Shown piece after piece: positions 1-12,300 of a DNA stretch of 64,000 nucleotides. The notes under the pieces were generated by a model. The model worked only from the letters and a program-made list of their open reading frames with translations. It had not been told where the DNA came from and did not search any database. Source of the DNA: Colius striatus (taxonomy: Eukaryota; Chordata; Aves; Coliiformes; Coliidae). Where the stretch lies: contig NC_084760.1 of NCBI RefSeq assembly GCF_028858725.1, positions 55,391,367 through 55,455,366 on the forward strand. The letters run 5' to 3'. The translations under genes and the position numbers were made by a program. Position 1 is the stretch's first letter. Every line of letters begins with the position of its first letter.

Positions 1-762
1 GGTTGCAGTTTCTGCAGTTGCAGGGTCCCTCTCTCAGGACAAGGCCTCTTCTGGGCATAAGTTTAATGAGCTACTTTGTCGTGGGTTCCTCCCCACAGTT
101 ACAGCTGTGGATATTGGGTCCCTTCCCTGGGACTTGGCCTGCTCCGGCCATAGTAATAAAGGGTCCCTCCTTCGGGACATGGCCTCTTCTGGCCATAGTT
201 TTAAAGAAGATCACTGCCCCTGTCTTGGGGTCTGCAGTGAAGTGATTGGTTCCCTCCCATGGGACACAGCCTTCTCCGGCCAAAATCACTGTCCCTGGCT
301 CAGGGCCTTTAATGAAGTGAATCACTGCCCCAGGTCTGGGGCCAGCTTTAGCAAAATGAGTCTCTACCTCTGATGTGGGGTCTTTAAAGAAATTAAAATC
401 TCAGCTTCACCAGTTCTCTCCATAGAATGCAGGGGAGTCTCTCCAGCACACCTCCTCCTCTCTTTCATCACTGACCTTGGAGTCCGCATGGTTGTTTCTC
501 TCACTGTTCTAACTCCTTGCACCACCACCAGCCAGAAGAAAATGAAGGGACAGAGAAGAAAGAAAAAGATGGAGGAAGATGGAGGAAAACACCTCCTCTT
601 CCGGCTTCTTCTTAAAAAGTGGTCGTGGAGGCGTCTAATTGGCTCAACCCCAGAAGTGGGTCTGGCTCAGAGCTGGGGAGAGTTGTGAGCAACTTCTTAC
701 AGGAGCCATCTTTATAGCCCCTTCCCCCTTACCAGAAAAGGCTGTCATGTCAAACCATGACA
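1..762 (-). mobile_element. Endogenous retrovirus LTR, truncated by window start
   Basis: This is the 5'-terminal part of a bird LTR in minus orientation; the rest lies outside the window. Its boundary at 762 reads ccatgaca, so the minus strand begins TGTCATGG, a canonical TG start. The last 20 bases (743-762) form a 7-bp stem with a 6-base loop. Positions 20-290 hold four or five imperfect copies of a ~35-base unit built on gggtccct and ggcc. The segment with 'actgaccttgg' near 468-480 is shared with the LTRs at 5683-6819 and 52153-53195, so the three are related. No gag, pol or env coding was seen. The ORFs inside are LTR by-products. Confidence 0.7.
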
Positions 763-1180
763 TTCCCTCAGTGCTGGCAGGAAGAAGACAGCAGTGCAGG
801 TGTCCCTGGTCACTGGGGGCCTCAGGTCTCACTGTCCAGCAGTGGTTCAGGTGCAAGTTCTCCCCCAGTTAGGGCTTGTATCAGCTTGATTTTACAGACA
901 GTGCTGTGCACACTGTTACACTTCCCTGTTCTGTGGTAGGGGCATCAACAGCACTTTGCTGACTGTGTGCCTGGGCCCTTCAAGGCTGGTGAGGAGGGGA
1001 GTTATCAGCCTGGCACCCAGGAACGTTCAGACTGGAAGGGAGAGGAAGAAAAAATGTGTTTGGTTTGTCTACTTGGCTCACAGGACCTCCAAGGCCTGAT
1101 GAGGGAAAAGGAACAAAAATGTGACCCACTTGGTCACAGCTTGCCTTATAAAATAGCATTAGTTATGTTAAACACATGAC
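763..1180. repeat. ~415-bp dispersed repeat, copy 1
   Basis: This block is closely similar along its whole length to 14320-14740 in the same orientation. Shared stretches include cagacagcagtgcaggtgtcc (agacagcagtgcaggtgtcc here) and ccttataaaat near the right end. It directly abuts the LTR ending at 762, so it may be part of a composite retroviral element or an older insertion site. The right end reads ttaaacacatgaca, whose reverse complement starts TGTCATGT like an LTR start. Class is uncertain. No coding capacity is supported. Confidence 0.65.
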
Positions 1181-1757
1181 ATGGGGGTATCAATCACATA
1201 AACTTTCTTCTTTCTTTTTCAGGAACCTTCTGAGAATATGAGGGAGATGCTAAATAGAACTTCTTTGACAGTCATTTTATCTCTTTCTCACTGCTTTTGT
1301 TCAGTGTTCTATTTTGTTTTAATGTACTTTACCTTGCATAGGAATTGGTAAGCAGGATCCAGATACCAAGAAGGTGTTAGCAGTTGTTCATCGGCATGCA
1401 ATGTAATGGCATGTAATTAATTCCATACTTCAATCATTAAAACAGTATGTTGAATCCTTCTAAGGCTGGTATGTAGCGAGGCTGAGCATGTGGGTTCTTT
1501 CTTGGTTTATGAGTGGGAGGGTTTTTTTATTTTCTGTACCACCATTCTCAACATTACAAATCTTTCTCTGTTTGGGTTCTGTTGGGAAATAGGTATTCTG
1601 TTTATCTTGGTTGTGGAAAGCTATTCCATTATGCATTTTCTGTCTGTGTCATGGTTTAATGGCAGGACAATCTATCCATTGCTAAAGGGGCCTGCTTAAT
1701 GGGTTTGGAGTGAGTTGATAATGAAGTTTTGTAGCCAACAGCCTACTCTGCAGTAAA
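1181..1757. other. Intergenic DNA, nothing recognised
   Basis: AT-rich single-copy-looking sequence between the repeat at 763-1180 and the CR1 fragment at 1758. I see no gene, RNA gene or clear repeat in it. Confidence 0.5.
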
Positions 1758-2162
1758 TTTCACAGAATCTTAAGGGTTGAAAGGGACCTCGGAAGATCAT
1801 CTAGTCCAACTCCACTGCCAGAGCAGGACTACATAGAGAGGTTACACAGGAACTTGTCCAGGTGGGTTTTGAATGTCTTTAGAGAAGGAAACTCCACAGC
1901 CCATCTGGGCAGCCCATTCCAGTGCTCTGAAGAAGCACTGGGAAAGCTTCCGAAGATTTCTCCTTGTATTTCTTTGGAACCTCTTATGTTCCAGCTTGTA
2001 CCCATTGCCCTTTGTCCTGTCACTGGACATCACTGAGAAGAGCGTGACTCCATCCTCCTGACACTCGCCCTTTAAATATTTGTAAATATTGATGAGGTCA
2101 CCCCTCAATCTCCTCCAAGCTAAAGAGCCCCAGCTCCCTCAGCCTTTCATCATAGAGTGGGT
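1758..2162 (-). mobile_element. CR1 LINE 3' fragment
   Basis: The plus strand reads the reverse complement of the CR1 3' end: cacagaatcttaagggttga, then gggacctc…agatcatctagtccaac, then aactccacagcccatctgggcagccc, and ends with gagccccagctccctcagcc. The fragment is ~400 bases and 5'-truncated, as is usual for CR1. The short minus-strand ORFs here are remnants of the non-coding 3' region and not a gene. Confidence 0.9.
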
Positions 2163-3255
2163 CATTGCATCTGTGTTCTGTAAAGTATTGTCATTTTTAA
2201 GTGTTGAACCACATTCCTAAATTGTGTCCTTAGGATCTCAGTACTCACCAAATTAATAATAATTGTGTTCATATATCTGGCAGAGTAGACAATGAAGAAA
2301 TATAAATGCTGAACTGAGGTATTCCAGTTTGAAAGATCTCTTAAGTCACATTCTTTTAGTATGGAATAAATTAGCTTTTGGCTTCCTGAATCTGGAGTCA
2401 GTAGTTTAGAAATCATCTTTTCAGGTGGCAGAAGTGTTGTATGCCTGGAGTGCCTTATGCTTGTTTCAGTGTTAGTTATATCTGATGTGCAATTGAATTA
2501 TGAGAACGTATTTCTTAGGCAGCGATTTAAACTCTGTATTGTAAAAGAAACTTGGGAAACCTAAATTGCCTAACATGGTCTTGTGCAACTTGAGGCTGCT
2601 CTGGGAGAGCTCTTGGTGGAGAAAGCCAAGGAGCTGCTGACTGAAGACTGAGGGTACCTCACTGAGATATTTTCAGGGCTTGTGAGTACGTTCTTGAAGA
2701 GTTGACATTTAAAAGTAATTCAGGAGCCTGTCAATGTGAGTAGCTTGGATGTACATAATCTCTCTTTCTCCAGGTGAAGTACTACCTGTCTTCATGTGGT
2801 CAGGGTTGTGAGGTATTTTTTTCCCATGTTGCTTCATTTTTTCTAAATGAAACAGCTCCCGAAAATGTAGGAACTCCTTTTAATAAATACAGCTGTGATA
2901 ATTAAGTTCTTCCCTCTTATCAAGGATTAAATTATTTCTAACATTTTTTTTCCACAGCAGTACATTACAAACTTAAAATAAGCAAGCATGTTGCTGCTCC
3001 CTCAATCTAGGGAGTTCCTTAAATGTACTTATTTTTCTGTCTATGGAAGGCTTTTTTTGCTTGTTTGGCATGGTTTTTTTTTTTTTGCTGCTCATGAAAT
3101 TCTGAAGTGCTGTAACAGTCTTGAGACATTATGGGCTGTATACCATTTTGATGGTACATGACTCTTGCTAAACCAGTGTCCTGATTTTCTACTGTCATCT
3201 CTTTGCAGAGACTGCTTATGGTATAATAATATATATCAGATGAGGCTTGTGGAGT
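2163..3255. other. Intergenic DNA, nothing recognised
   Basis: AT-rich sequence with short homopolymer T runs (for example near 3074). No ORF with coding character, RNA gene or recognisable repeat was seen. Confidence 0.5.
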
Positions 3256-3412
3256 AAGGTAATTATCTTTTATTAGACCAGCTTTTAATGAGACAGGGTG
3301 TCACACAAGGTTTTGGTTGCAAAGTGACCTCAAAGGGCTTATGTGCCCAGATGCACATCAAGTCTTTTTTTTTTTCCAACTATATTGGTTAGTCTAATAA
3401 AAGGTATTACCT
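3256..3412. mobile_element. MITE-like element with imperfect terminal inverted repeats
   Basis: The left arm at 3256-3280 (aaggtaattatcttttatta followed by gacca) is nearly the reverse complement of the right arm at 3385-3412 (ttggttagtctaataaaagg followed by tattacct). The arms are ~25 bases and enclose ~105 bases, giving the form of a small non-autonomous DNA transposon. I recall a similar 'ccaataaaagatattacct' family in sauropsid genomes, but the family name is not certain. No transposase is present. Confidence 0.6.
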
Positions 3413-5682
3413 CTCCAGAGAAACATTGCCTGACTTGCATGACTTCATGATCTGGGGAGGCCACAACATGCAGCCATTACTGAGGCTGACTGACATGTAC
3501 TATTTCCAGTTCCCTCTTCTCTTGTTTGCAATACTTGCTTTTCAGGTCTACAATTTCTCTAGTCAAGATGTGATTAAGTCCTCTTTAATCAATGTGATCT
3601 TTAAGTAAATTGTGAAACAACATTTAATTTGTCAAAATTGGAATGGAAAACTTCACTTTGCAGTGCCTCTGGCACCTTTCAGCATCACTCTGGTGCATGC
3701 TTTTAATAAATGACACCCAGGTTTATAACTCTGGGAATCTAAAGGTCATCCATGCTTCATGTCTAAGCATGTCTAATTTATCACTATATTATGTTTGTTT
3801 GCTTTAAAACTTGTGTTCATAAGCAACACAATGCTCAATAGGATGACATTTATTATTACCTTTCATTTGCTAAGTGAACGATACTAGAAACTTGTTTCTG
3901 ATGCTACTTTACACAGGATATACTTCCTAGTTGAGATAACTAAACCCAAAAGCAGTTTAATAAAATGTTAGGATGTGTCAGTAATGATCTCTTCACTTGC
4001 CTTATTTCATCTCTGATCTCTGCTTTCATGCAAATTGGTTTTACTTCACGAGGAAGAAAACACTTGATGATTGTTTTGAGAAGTTTAGTGTTACATACAA
4101 AATTCCAGTTTTCCCTTGCCCTTTTGGGCTTTTTTGAAGATCGACTGAAACATTTCCCTTGAATTTTTGAAAGGGGAGAGAGGGAAATCCGTTGGAAGTT
4201 ATTGACCTTAAATGGAAGCAAATTAGATGTTGACAACTCGCTTGAGGCAGTGAGTAACCATAGCTACTGTGTGGTGCTAAAACACAAAATTTGAAGTAAC
4301 TTAAAATTGTGTGAATATGTCTAGCTATGTGTACCTTTAACACTCAATGTACTGATGTCCACCTGTAATTGTCAGCTGTATGGACTTCTAAAACATTTTG
4401 GCTCAATGAAGAATATCTAATAGTGGTTTATATTGCTCCTCTTCAGAATTCCTTACACCTGGTTGCTCTGAGGCTTTTCAGGTGGAATATTTAATGTCTT
4501 CTCATAAATGAGTGTGTATATAAATTGTATGAATGACATATATCTACGCAGCTACAATGATCAATAGAGTCAGCAAGGCTGCTTTGCTATGAATGTTTGC
4601 CATGATGATTTTTCTACTGTTAACAGTCTCTTCCATTAGCAATAAAAAGTTGTGTGCTGGCAATGTAATGGCTAGTGGCTTTCCAGTAAGTTGATTATAT
4701 TTTTTCTATCTGTAATCTTAATTAGTTATTGAGAACTGATTTATTTTTGTTTAAGAGCAAAAAAACCCCATAGTCACATTGCCCAAATGTATGCACTTTC
4801 ATAAACTCTTTGTGTTTAGTTTTCTAGCAAAATGTACAAACACTCTCCAGGTCTTTTAATGATTATTTGAAGAAGCAACATTTCAGTGTGCTTTCAATGT
4901 TACTGAAATTACGATATTTTATTCTTAGAAGAATAGGGGAGTATTGGATAACCTTCTAGCTGTAGCCTTCTCCAAATGCAATAGGTTTTTATTATGGCTC
5001 TTGAAGACAATATGTTAAACGAATTTTGGTCACTTACCAGAAGATTTTCCTGACTTTCACTGGGTATTGGTACTCTGACTCTTCTTTCGCTTTACAGCCT
5101 CTTCAAGGTATTTTTAGTTTTGGAAGTTAACCCTTAATCTTATGAAAGAGGAATTTAATATGACTGATGCCACATCATGGTTTTGAGTTGCTTTTTTGCC
5201 TAATGATTACAAAGAGTAACTTTGACTTGTCTTGGTTATGAGTGAACATCTAGAGAGAGGCTACTGAAAGAAGAATTTGTTCACATGCTCCCTGTGCATG
5301 TGGCATTATGGTCGTAGAGTCAAACTCTAGCCCTGCCACAAAAGCAGTAAGTGAAACAGATGGTAAAACTTAACTTTCTGAAAAGTGACCTGGGTGGTTT
5401 TTCTGCATTGAGCTGTCATTAAAATGGTATCTCCTACAGATTTCTCTTAGAGGTTTAATCTCTTTTTGTCAGACCAAGAAAATACTTCTTCTCAATATTG
5501 AAGTAATCTAAATATGATAGTAGTTGTTTTTTTATACCCTTTGCAAAATACACACATAAAAGGCCTTTTGATTACAAATCATGGATTTTCTCCATTGCTA
5601 TTTGAGTGATTTAAATTTTTTACTTCTATGCTAGTGCTTGTAAATGAGGGAGACCTTTTTTAGAACTGTTTTTTTAACACAG
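3413..5682. other. Intergenic DNA, nothing recognised
   Basis: About 2.3 kb of AT-rich sequence. The ORFs of up to ~100 codons around 3940-4343 lack codon bias or recognisable protein similarity. No RNA gene or repeat family was identified. Confidence 0.45.
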
Positions 5683-6819
5683 TGTGGTGGTTTAGCCCAA
5701 TATCCACCAAGTCAAAAAATCACTCCCCCTCCTACACTGGACAGGAGAGAGAGAAATATAACAAACGGCTTATGAGTTGAGATAAGGACAGAGAGATCAT
5801 TCAGCAATTAGTATCACGGACAAAACAGACTCAACTTAGGGAGAAAAGGGTTTGATTTATTAAAGAAACAATAAGAGGAGGGAGATGAGAAATAAAACCA
5901 TCTTAAAAACACTTCGACCCACTCCTCTTCCTGAGACTCCCCTTCCTTCCCCCAGTGGCACAGGGGATGGGGGTTGTGGTCAGTTCATTACAGATGGACT
6001 TTGCCGCCGCTTCTTCTCAGGAGGAGGCCTCCTCACACTTCCCACTGCTACAATGTGGGATCCCTCTCATGTGAGAGTCCCTCATGAATTTCTCCAGCGT
6101 GGGTTCTTCCCATGGGCTGCAGCTCCACACGAACTGCTCTGGCATGGGGCCTCCCACGGGGGCAGCTCCTCACACCCTGCCTCAACGTGAGTCACCCACC
6201 AGGAGAACAGTCCTTCAGGGACAGACTGCTCCAGCCCTGGTCCCTTACAGGATCACAAGTCCTGACAGCAAACCTGCTCCGGCATGGGCACTTCCCCCCA
6301 TGAACTCCTAGGTCCTGCCTGGAACTTGCTCGAGGATTAACTTCTTAATGGAGTCACAGCCTCCTTCAGGCATCCACCTGTTCCAGTGTGGGCTCCTCCA
6401 CAGGCTGCGAATAGTGGGTCTCTGCTCCCCAGTGGCCTCCATGGACTGCAGGGGAACAACCTGCTTGACCATGGTCCTCACCACATATCACAGGAGAGCC
6501 TTTTCAGTGCCTAAGCATCCTCCTCCCCCTCCTTCTCAACTGACCTTGGTACCTGCAGAGATGTTTTCACATTCTCCCTCCCTGTTGCTGCAGTTTTGCA
6601 ACTGTGCAACAACTTGTCCTTCTCAAATATGTTATTCACAGAGGCGTTACCTCCATCACTAATAGTTAGGCCTGGGTCAGGTGCAGGGTCCAGCTTAGAA
6701 CTGACTGGCCCTAACCCTGTGAGGTACATGGGAAGCTTCTGGCAACTCTTTTTGTTTAAAGAAGCAACCCCTGTAGCCCCCTTGCTACCAAAAAACCCTT
6801 CCCAGGCAAAACCACTATA
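5683..6819 (-). mobile_element. Solo LTR of an endogenous retrovirus
   Basis: On the plus strand the element starts tgtggtggtttagccca and ends near gcaaaaccactata, so it reads 5' to 3' on the minus strand. A minus-strand AATAAA lies near its 3' end, at about 5857-5862. It is the same family as the opposite-strand copy at 52153-53195, sharing the segments ggatgggggttgtggt, cacaagtcctgacagcaaac and cctccttcaggcatccacc. The 5-bp flanks cacag (5678-5682) and tatag (6820-6824) differ by two C/T transitions and may be a decayed target duplication. No internal viral genes remain. Confidence 0.75.
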
Positions 6820-6824
6820 TATAG

Positions 6825-7714
6825 TAAACTTTGTAGTGTTTGAAATCTGTTTCAGGGCTGCTTCTGAATGAAACTCCTTCAAGATTTGTAATGGAAAAGA
6901 ACACACCCATACATCACTTTCAAAATTAGCAGATTTAGGCTTGTTTTACCAGTTATCTTTTGCAAGTCCCTGAAAATAATTAATGATCCATGCACTTGAG
7001 ACAGTGCTTCAAAACAGCTGGTCTCAAACTTCCATAAGGTTTCTCGTGTTCTTTTTCTGCTGTGTTCTCACAAACCTCAAGAAATTACAGCTTTTCTCTA
7101 ACTGGTGGTCTTCAGCATATATTTGCCCTGTCATGGCTGGAGCTACACTCAGACTAAGCTTGAATTCATAGCTTATTGACAGATGTAACAATGAGTAGTT
7201 AAAATAGTACAGAGTCAGTACTACTCAGCAATTCCTCAGCACTTTTCCTGTAGAAAAAGAATTCCCTTAAGAGATTGTTTTACCCTGAGCTTTAACTCAC
7301 GCTAGTTTTTCAACTTGGTAAATCTCATCATCACTTCTTGTGGTCTTAAAATGCCACTGATGCAGATAATAGAGTTTTTACTGTGTCTTTATTTTAACAC
7401 TATACTGTTAGCACAGTAATTGCAATGCATGGAAACTGTGGAGTTAGCTTTTATTATTAGACTAATTTGAAAAATATCCACGTCCTGAAAGACATACTAC
7501 ATTAAGTATAGCTATGCTACTTAATGCTTTATCTAAATTCTGAGAAAGTATATTGTGTAGCTAGAGTTTAATCTTTTATATACTAGTTGTATGAGTCTGT
7601 AATTTAGCAAGGAAGGATGGAGTGTACTTAAATGAAAATAACTTCTTTTATATTGTTGGGGTTGTTACCTGGAATTATTCAGTTCCTTAATGAAGTGCCA
7701 GATCTGTTTTCTGG
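6825..7714. other. Intergenic DNA, nothing recognised
   Basis: Unremarkable AT-rich sequence between the LTR and a CR1 fragment. No gene or repeat was recognised. Confidence 0.45.
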
Positions 7715-7822
7715 ATTCACTGGACATGTTCCTATGCAACCTGATCTAGGTGAAGCTACTTCTGCAGGGACTTGGACTAGATGATTTCTAAAGGTCCCTT
7801 CCAACCCTAATCATTCTATGAT
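7715..7822 (+). mobile_element. CR1 LINE 3' end, short fragment
   Basis: About 108 bases of the CR1 3' terminus in plus orientation: ctggacatgttcctatgcaa, then cttctgcagggacttggact, then ggtcccttccaaccctaatc and attctatgatt. It is severely 5'-truncated. Confidence 0.88.
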
Positions 7823-8381
7823 TTGAAAAGCTTTATTTAAATGGAGTTTGGAGACAGGAGAGGGTTTTGAGGTACTGTATAAAAATAGTGTGCCTTGCTG
7901 AAGGTGTAGAAAATAATTTGGTGTCCTCACACCTCTAGTCATCAGAGGACCATGTTCATTTCCATGACAGATATTAAACTGTTGCTGTTCAAGCTGTTTG
8001 GATAGTGAGGTTGATAGTTTGCCTGAAAAGTTCCCATGAAAAACACTGAAAACTAAGAGGACAAAAATTATTGAGTTAAATACAGTGATTATGATGAAAA
8101 AGTCATGGAAAATTTACAGAAGGAATTTTGATAAATTTAATGTATTGACGTTATGAATTCCAAAATATAGTTTTAGGAAGCCTATTCTTGATCCTTGTTG
8201 ACGTTAATGTTGATCACCAAAACTGTGTTATCATTGGGTGGAGTCCAAGGCCCTTATGCACTAATATCTATGCTCAGAACAAGCAAACTGGTGGAGATCC
8301 ATCCACTCTGTTGTCCTTTAACAATGCTGAAGCAAGGGCATCTTAGAGGATATTCAATACTGTCATCAGGTATTCTTGTTT
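7823..8381. other. Intergenic DNA, nothing recognised
   Basis: AT-rich spacer up to the target duplication of the next LTR. No gene or repeat was recognised. Confidence 0.45.
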
Positions 8382-9395
8382 CCCTATGTTCTGATTTAGC
8401 GAGGAGCAGCTTTTGCTTGGTAATTGGGGGAGGGGGGGGGAAGCAGGTTGCAGTGAAGAGTCTGTGAACTCTCACCCAAGCTCCTGGGTCCAGACCCACC
8501 TCCAGCCCAGCTGGGCCAATCTGGTGCCTCTGCCATCACTTTAGGGGACGGGAATTTGAAGTGCTGGGAGGAGGTGTAAGAGTGATACACGATGGAGGCG
8601 ACCACGCGGACCGTTCAGAGAGAGAAGGAGGAAGGAAGGAGAAGCAATAGACCAGAGACCCCTCTGCAAGCCGTAGCAAGACTGCAAGCTGTACCCCTGC
8701 AACATACAGAGATCTATGGCAGGACTGAGGGTTACCAGCAGTTCCGTGTGAGTGAGCCCGGACGGGCGAGGGACTGTGTGGGGAGACGGCCATGGCCCAG
8801 GCCGTGCTGGAGAGCCTGCACGCCGCAGAGCAGCCCCACACGAGAGGCAGAGAGGAGCTGCAGCCTTTGGAATGGGTGCACGTCGGAGCAGCCCATGCAG
8901 GGCTGCCATGTGTGAGCTACCCCACGGACTTGCAGGGAGGATGGGTGTGGAGCCCACCTGTCCTGAGGAGGGACAAAAGGCAGAAGCTACCGGGAATAGA
9001 CTGACCGAAACCCCCACTGCCTGCCCCTCCTCGAGCCATTCGGGTGGGGGTGGGGGGGAGGAGATAAAAACCGCGGGATCAGTGCTCTGAGCCCGGGAAG
9101 AGGGGAGGTGTGGCAAGAAGGTGTTCTTAAAAAGGCTGGTTGGACTCTTCATTGTTGTACTACTCTGTGTTGTTTTATTTTGGTTATGTGTTGGGGTTTT
9201 AAGGTTATGTTTTAGTTGATGTTGCATTAAATTATTTTCTGTTTTCTTCCCCAAGCCGAGTGGCCTGGTCTGTTTTGTCCTGATCCTTAAGCGGCAATTA
9301 AGCCCTCCGTGCCCTTTGGCAATTCTCAGCCTCTTTGGTACTTGAGGCTAATCATGGTCTTTTGTTCCCTAATGGGCCTGAACCACGACACCCTA
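8382..9395 (+). mobile_element. Solo LTR with intact 5-bp target site duplication
   Basis: The LTR itself is 8387-9390 (1004 bases). It begins TGTTCTGA, ends ACCACGACA (TG…CA), and is flanked by a perfect 5-base direct repeat cccta at 8382-8386 and 9391-9395. A 5-base duplication fits class III (ERVL-like) integration, though other classes cannot be excluded. It has a G-rich, relatively GC-rich body, a possible TATA-like gataaaa near 9062, and an ATTAAA near 9225 consistent with plus orientation. The long ORFs inside (up to 237 codons on the minus strand) are not genes. No internal viral sequence is present. Confidence 0.85.
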
Positions 9396-12300
9396 TTTGA
9401 GCCTTCAGCAGTCTCCTCATAGTTTTAAATAACCTAAACTTGGATAACTTGTGTAATAAGTTAAATAAGATTGTATAGTTTTGACTGAACAAACATTGTG
9501 GGTTTTGGTGTTGTTTTTTTTTTTTTAAGTCAGTTTGGTATAGGGCAGAAGGGGGTTTTACATACAAGAAATCACTGTGTTAGCTTTTTTATCTTTCAGA
9601 GATTGGAAAATTGGTGTGATGGGACAGGAAGTGGACGCAAAATTGAAGCTGGAGTTGGTATCCTCAATCAACAAAGGACTGGAGGAGAAAGATGTGTCAC
9701 ATAGAAGAGGACAGCTGAAGAGTAACAGCAGTGCGCTGAATTTTAAGCAGAAAAGAGTACCAGAATTCTTAGCCCTATCTAAGCAAGGAGAAAGACTCAT
9801 CTTGGAGTTGAGTATTGTTGGTCTCTGGGTTACACTGAGGGACATTTTTTCTGTAAGCAAGTTGAACTAATATCCTTCCTTCTTGTTTCCTATTTGCTTC
9901 CAGCTGTATCTGAAGTTGTTGTGGTTCATGGCAGTTGGTTCAGCATGTTCTAGCTTCTGGTTAAAGCTAGCTTGTGTTAGCTGGTTTTTGAACCTAAAAA
10001 GAGTAAAGTGGTAGGAGAAAGAAAGTATTATGTGGGTCAGGAGAGTATGTTGGGAAAGGTTAGTAGACATTCCGTATGTTTGAATGTGGGAAGGGAAGAA
10101 TGAGATAGGGGAGTGGCACACTTTTTTGAACTATCTGGCCCACTCTATGCATCAGTTAAGGAAAAGAAATGGAGCTTGTAAAAGCTCCATTCAAATATGA
10201 GGGCATAGTCTCTTATGTTGACAGCAACAAGGGTGAGAAAAGAGACCCTTTTTCTGTCTCTATGGAAACTTCTTGGTTTTTTTCAGGCTAATTTTCAGTC
10301 TGTTGTTCTTTTTCACTTGGGAAGTTATGAGTTGAGAAGTGAATCTTAGGGGTTTTCTGTTTGTATTGGAAGTAGAGTTAAAGCAGAAGCAGGCAGTGGT
10401 GAGGGGAGAATGTTCTGTGAATGTAAGCTAGTGTAAGCTATTGAATGTAAGCTCCAAATGAGTTGTGAGAGATAGCTGTATTTTAGTTCTTGATGATGCA
10501 TTTAAATGGAGTTCTGCCAGGTGCAAAGGCAAAAACTTTCAGAATGGCAGATTGGGTTTGGTGTTGGTCTGAGGTGGGAGTGTTGTTTTTGTTTCAGCTC
10601 CCTTTGACAAGTGGCAGTTCTTAGTGCAACTCCTCTGTTGCAATAAGAACAAATGTTCCAGTTACGTTTTTAGAAGGCAATATAAGTAGTATTCGGCATA
10701 TGGGTATACCAGTATGAGCACTGTGGACTCGGAAACTTCTATCTGAGGTGCTAATGAAATATATTTTCTGGAACAAAACCAAGCCATGTAAAGTCATTGT
10801 TTGCTGCTTTGAATGAACTGAAGTTCTTTTAGACAATTCAGTAATACTTGAGACGTGTCAGGAATCAGGCTTTAAGAGTGCCTTTCTAGAAAATGCTTAC
10901 GAGTATTTTAATCTTTGACATGTTTTTTGTTGATGTGAGGTTTCCTCACGGGTTCAACTGCAAAATGTTAATTTAGTTATTTTAATACGGATTAAGTTCC
11001 TCTATGTTTCCCTCTATGTTTTCTAATTGGCTGGAGTTACTAAGCTATTGAGCAAAGGTGTCCTGTTTTGATTCCATGTTATTGTACCCGTGTTGCCTCT
11101 GGCTTCCAAAAAGGCTGACAATGAACATTACTTGAGTTAAAATTATATGGCTTTGCGAAAATAAAGAATTTTACTTACCAAAAAAAAAAAGTTATTTTGC
11201 TGTGTTAAAGACTTTCTCCCTTTTTTAAAAGCTTTATTCATACAGCTTTAGAGAGAATGTGTATCTGCATAGTAGTACTAATATATAGGCTAAACCAGAA
11301 CTTACTCCATAGACAGATACTTCAGCTGAGGTGCAAGACAAGTTAGTAATTTAAGAAAAAATACTCATGGGCTGTGTACAAACCAAAAATTGCTTCACCA
11401 CTTGTGTTTCATCTCCTATCTGGCATGGATAGTAACTTTGTTAACAAGGAAGACTCTTTAACTAGGTATGTTATGCTAGGATTTCTGTAAAAAACATAAA
11501 ATAAAAAACCCAAAACTCTAAATTGCTAGATCAGTCATGTTTATTTTATGCAATGAAGCTGACTTAAGTCACCTCCAGGGTTTTTTAATAGTTCTGAACT
11601 TTTCCTGTTGTTAGGTTTTATTGGAACACTTCTAAATAACACTGTTTGCTGTTGCATGGCATATGGTGTGTTAATGCTTTCTTTTTATTTTTAGTGTGCC
11701 AGAACTATGTGTTCCTCCCTACAGCGTGAGCTGGCTTTCCTTGTTCACATTCCTTGCAGTCCATCTGCCTGTAAATGTTTTTAGAGTACATCGAATGATA
11801 ATACTGATGTGTTAAGTCATTAACAGTAAAAATCAAGCATAAAATTTTGTTGTATATTTGGTCCAAACACATTTCACCACCACTCCGAAATCATATAGCC
11901 TCTATTTTTTTAACTAAATTCTTATTTGGAAGCTTTGAGTCTAAAGTCAGCATTTGCCACATGATTTGAGAGCATCTTTTGGAGAAAATCTGATGTTTTT
12001 TTCCTGTAGAATACCTAGTGTTTTGTGGAGAGGGAAGATCGAAAGACTGCTTGTTTTACACTGTCTGTTTTAATGAGAAGTTGATTCTCCCCAAGTCTGA
12101 GACAGAATGGGTTTTCCAAGTCACCATGAAATGAAGGAGCCTAAAAGAGGATATGTGCCTGCTAAACACTTTCTAGCTTGTCAATTACATTTTCTGAGAG
12201 GTGGGTGATCGGCATTGGATAATCTTTATCCAAAGCAGAACAATTATTTTGAGATTTTGTAGTATAAAACACTGCATATTTGCAAAGCAGCCACCGCTTC

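Noticed and set aside
8541..9254. Minus-strand ORF of 237 codons
   Set aside because: Entirely within the solo LTR 8387-9390, antisense, low-complexity Pro/Ser-rich; no retroviral or host domain.
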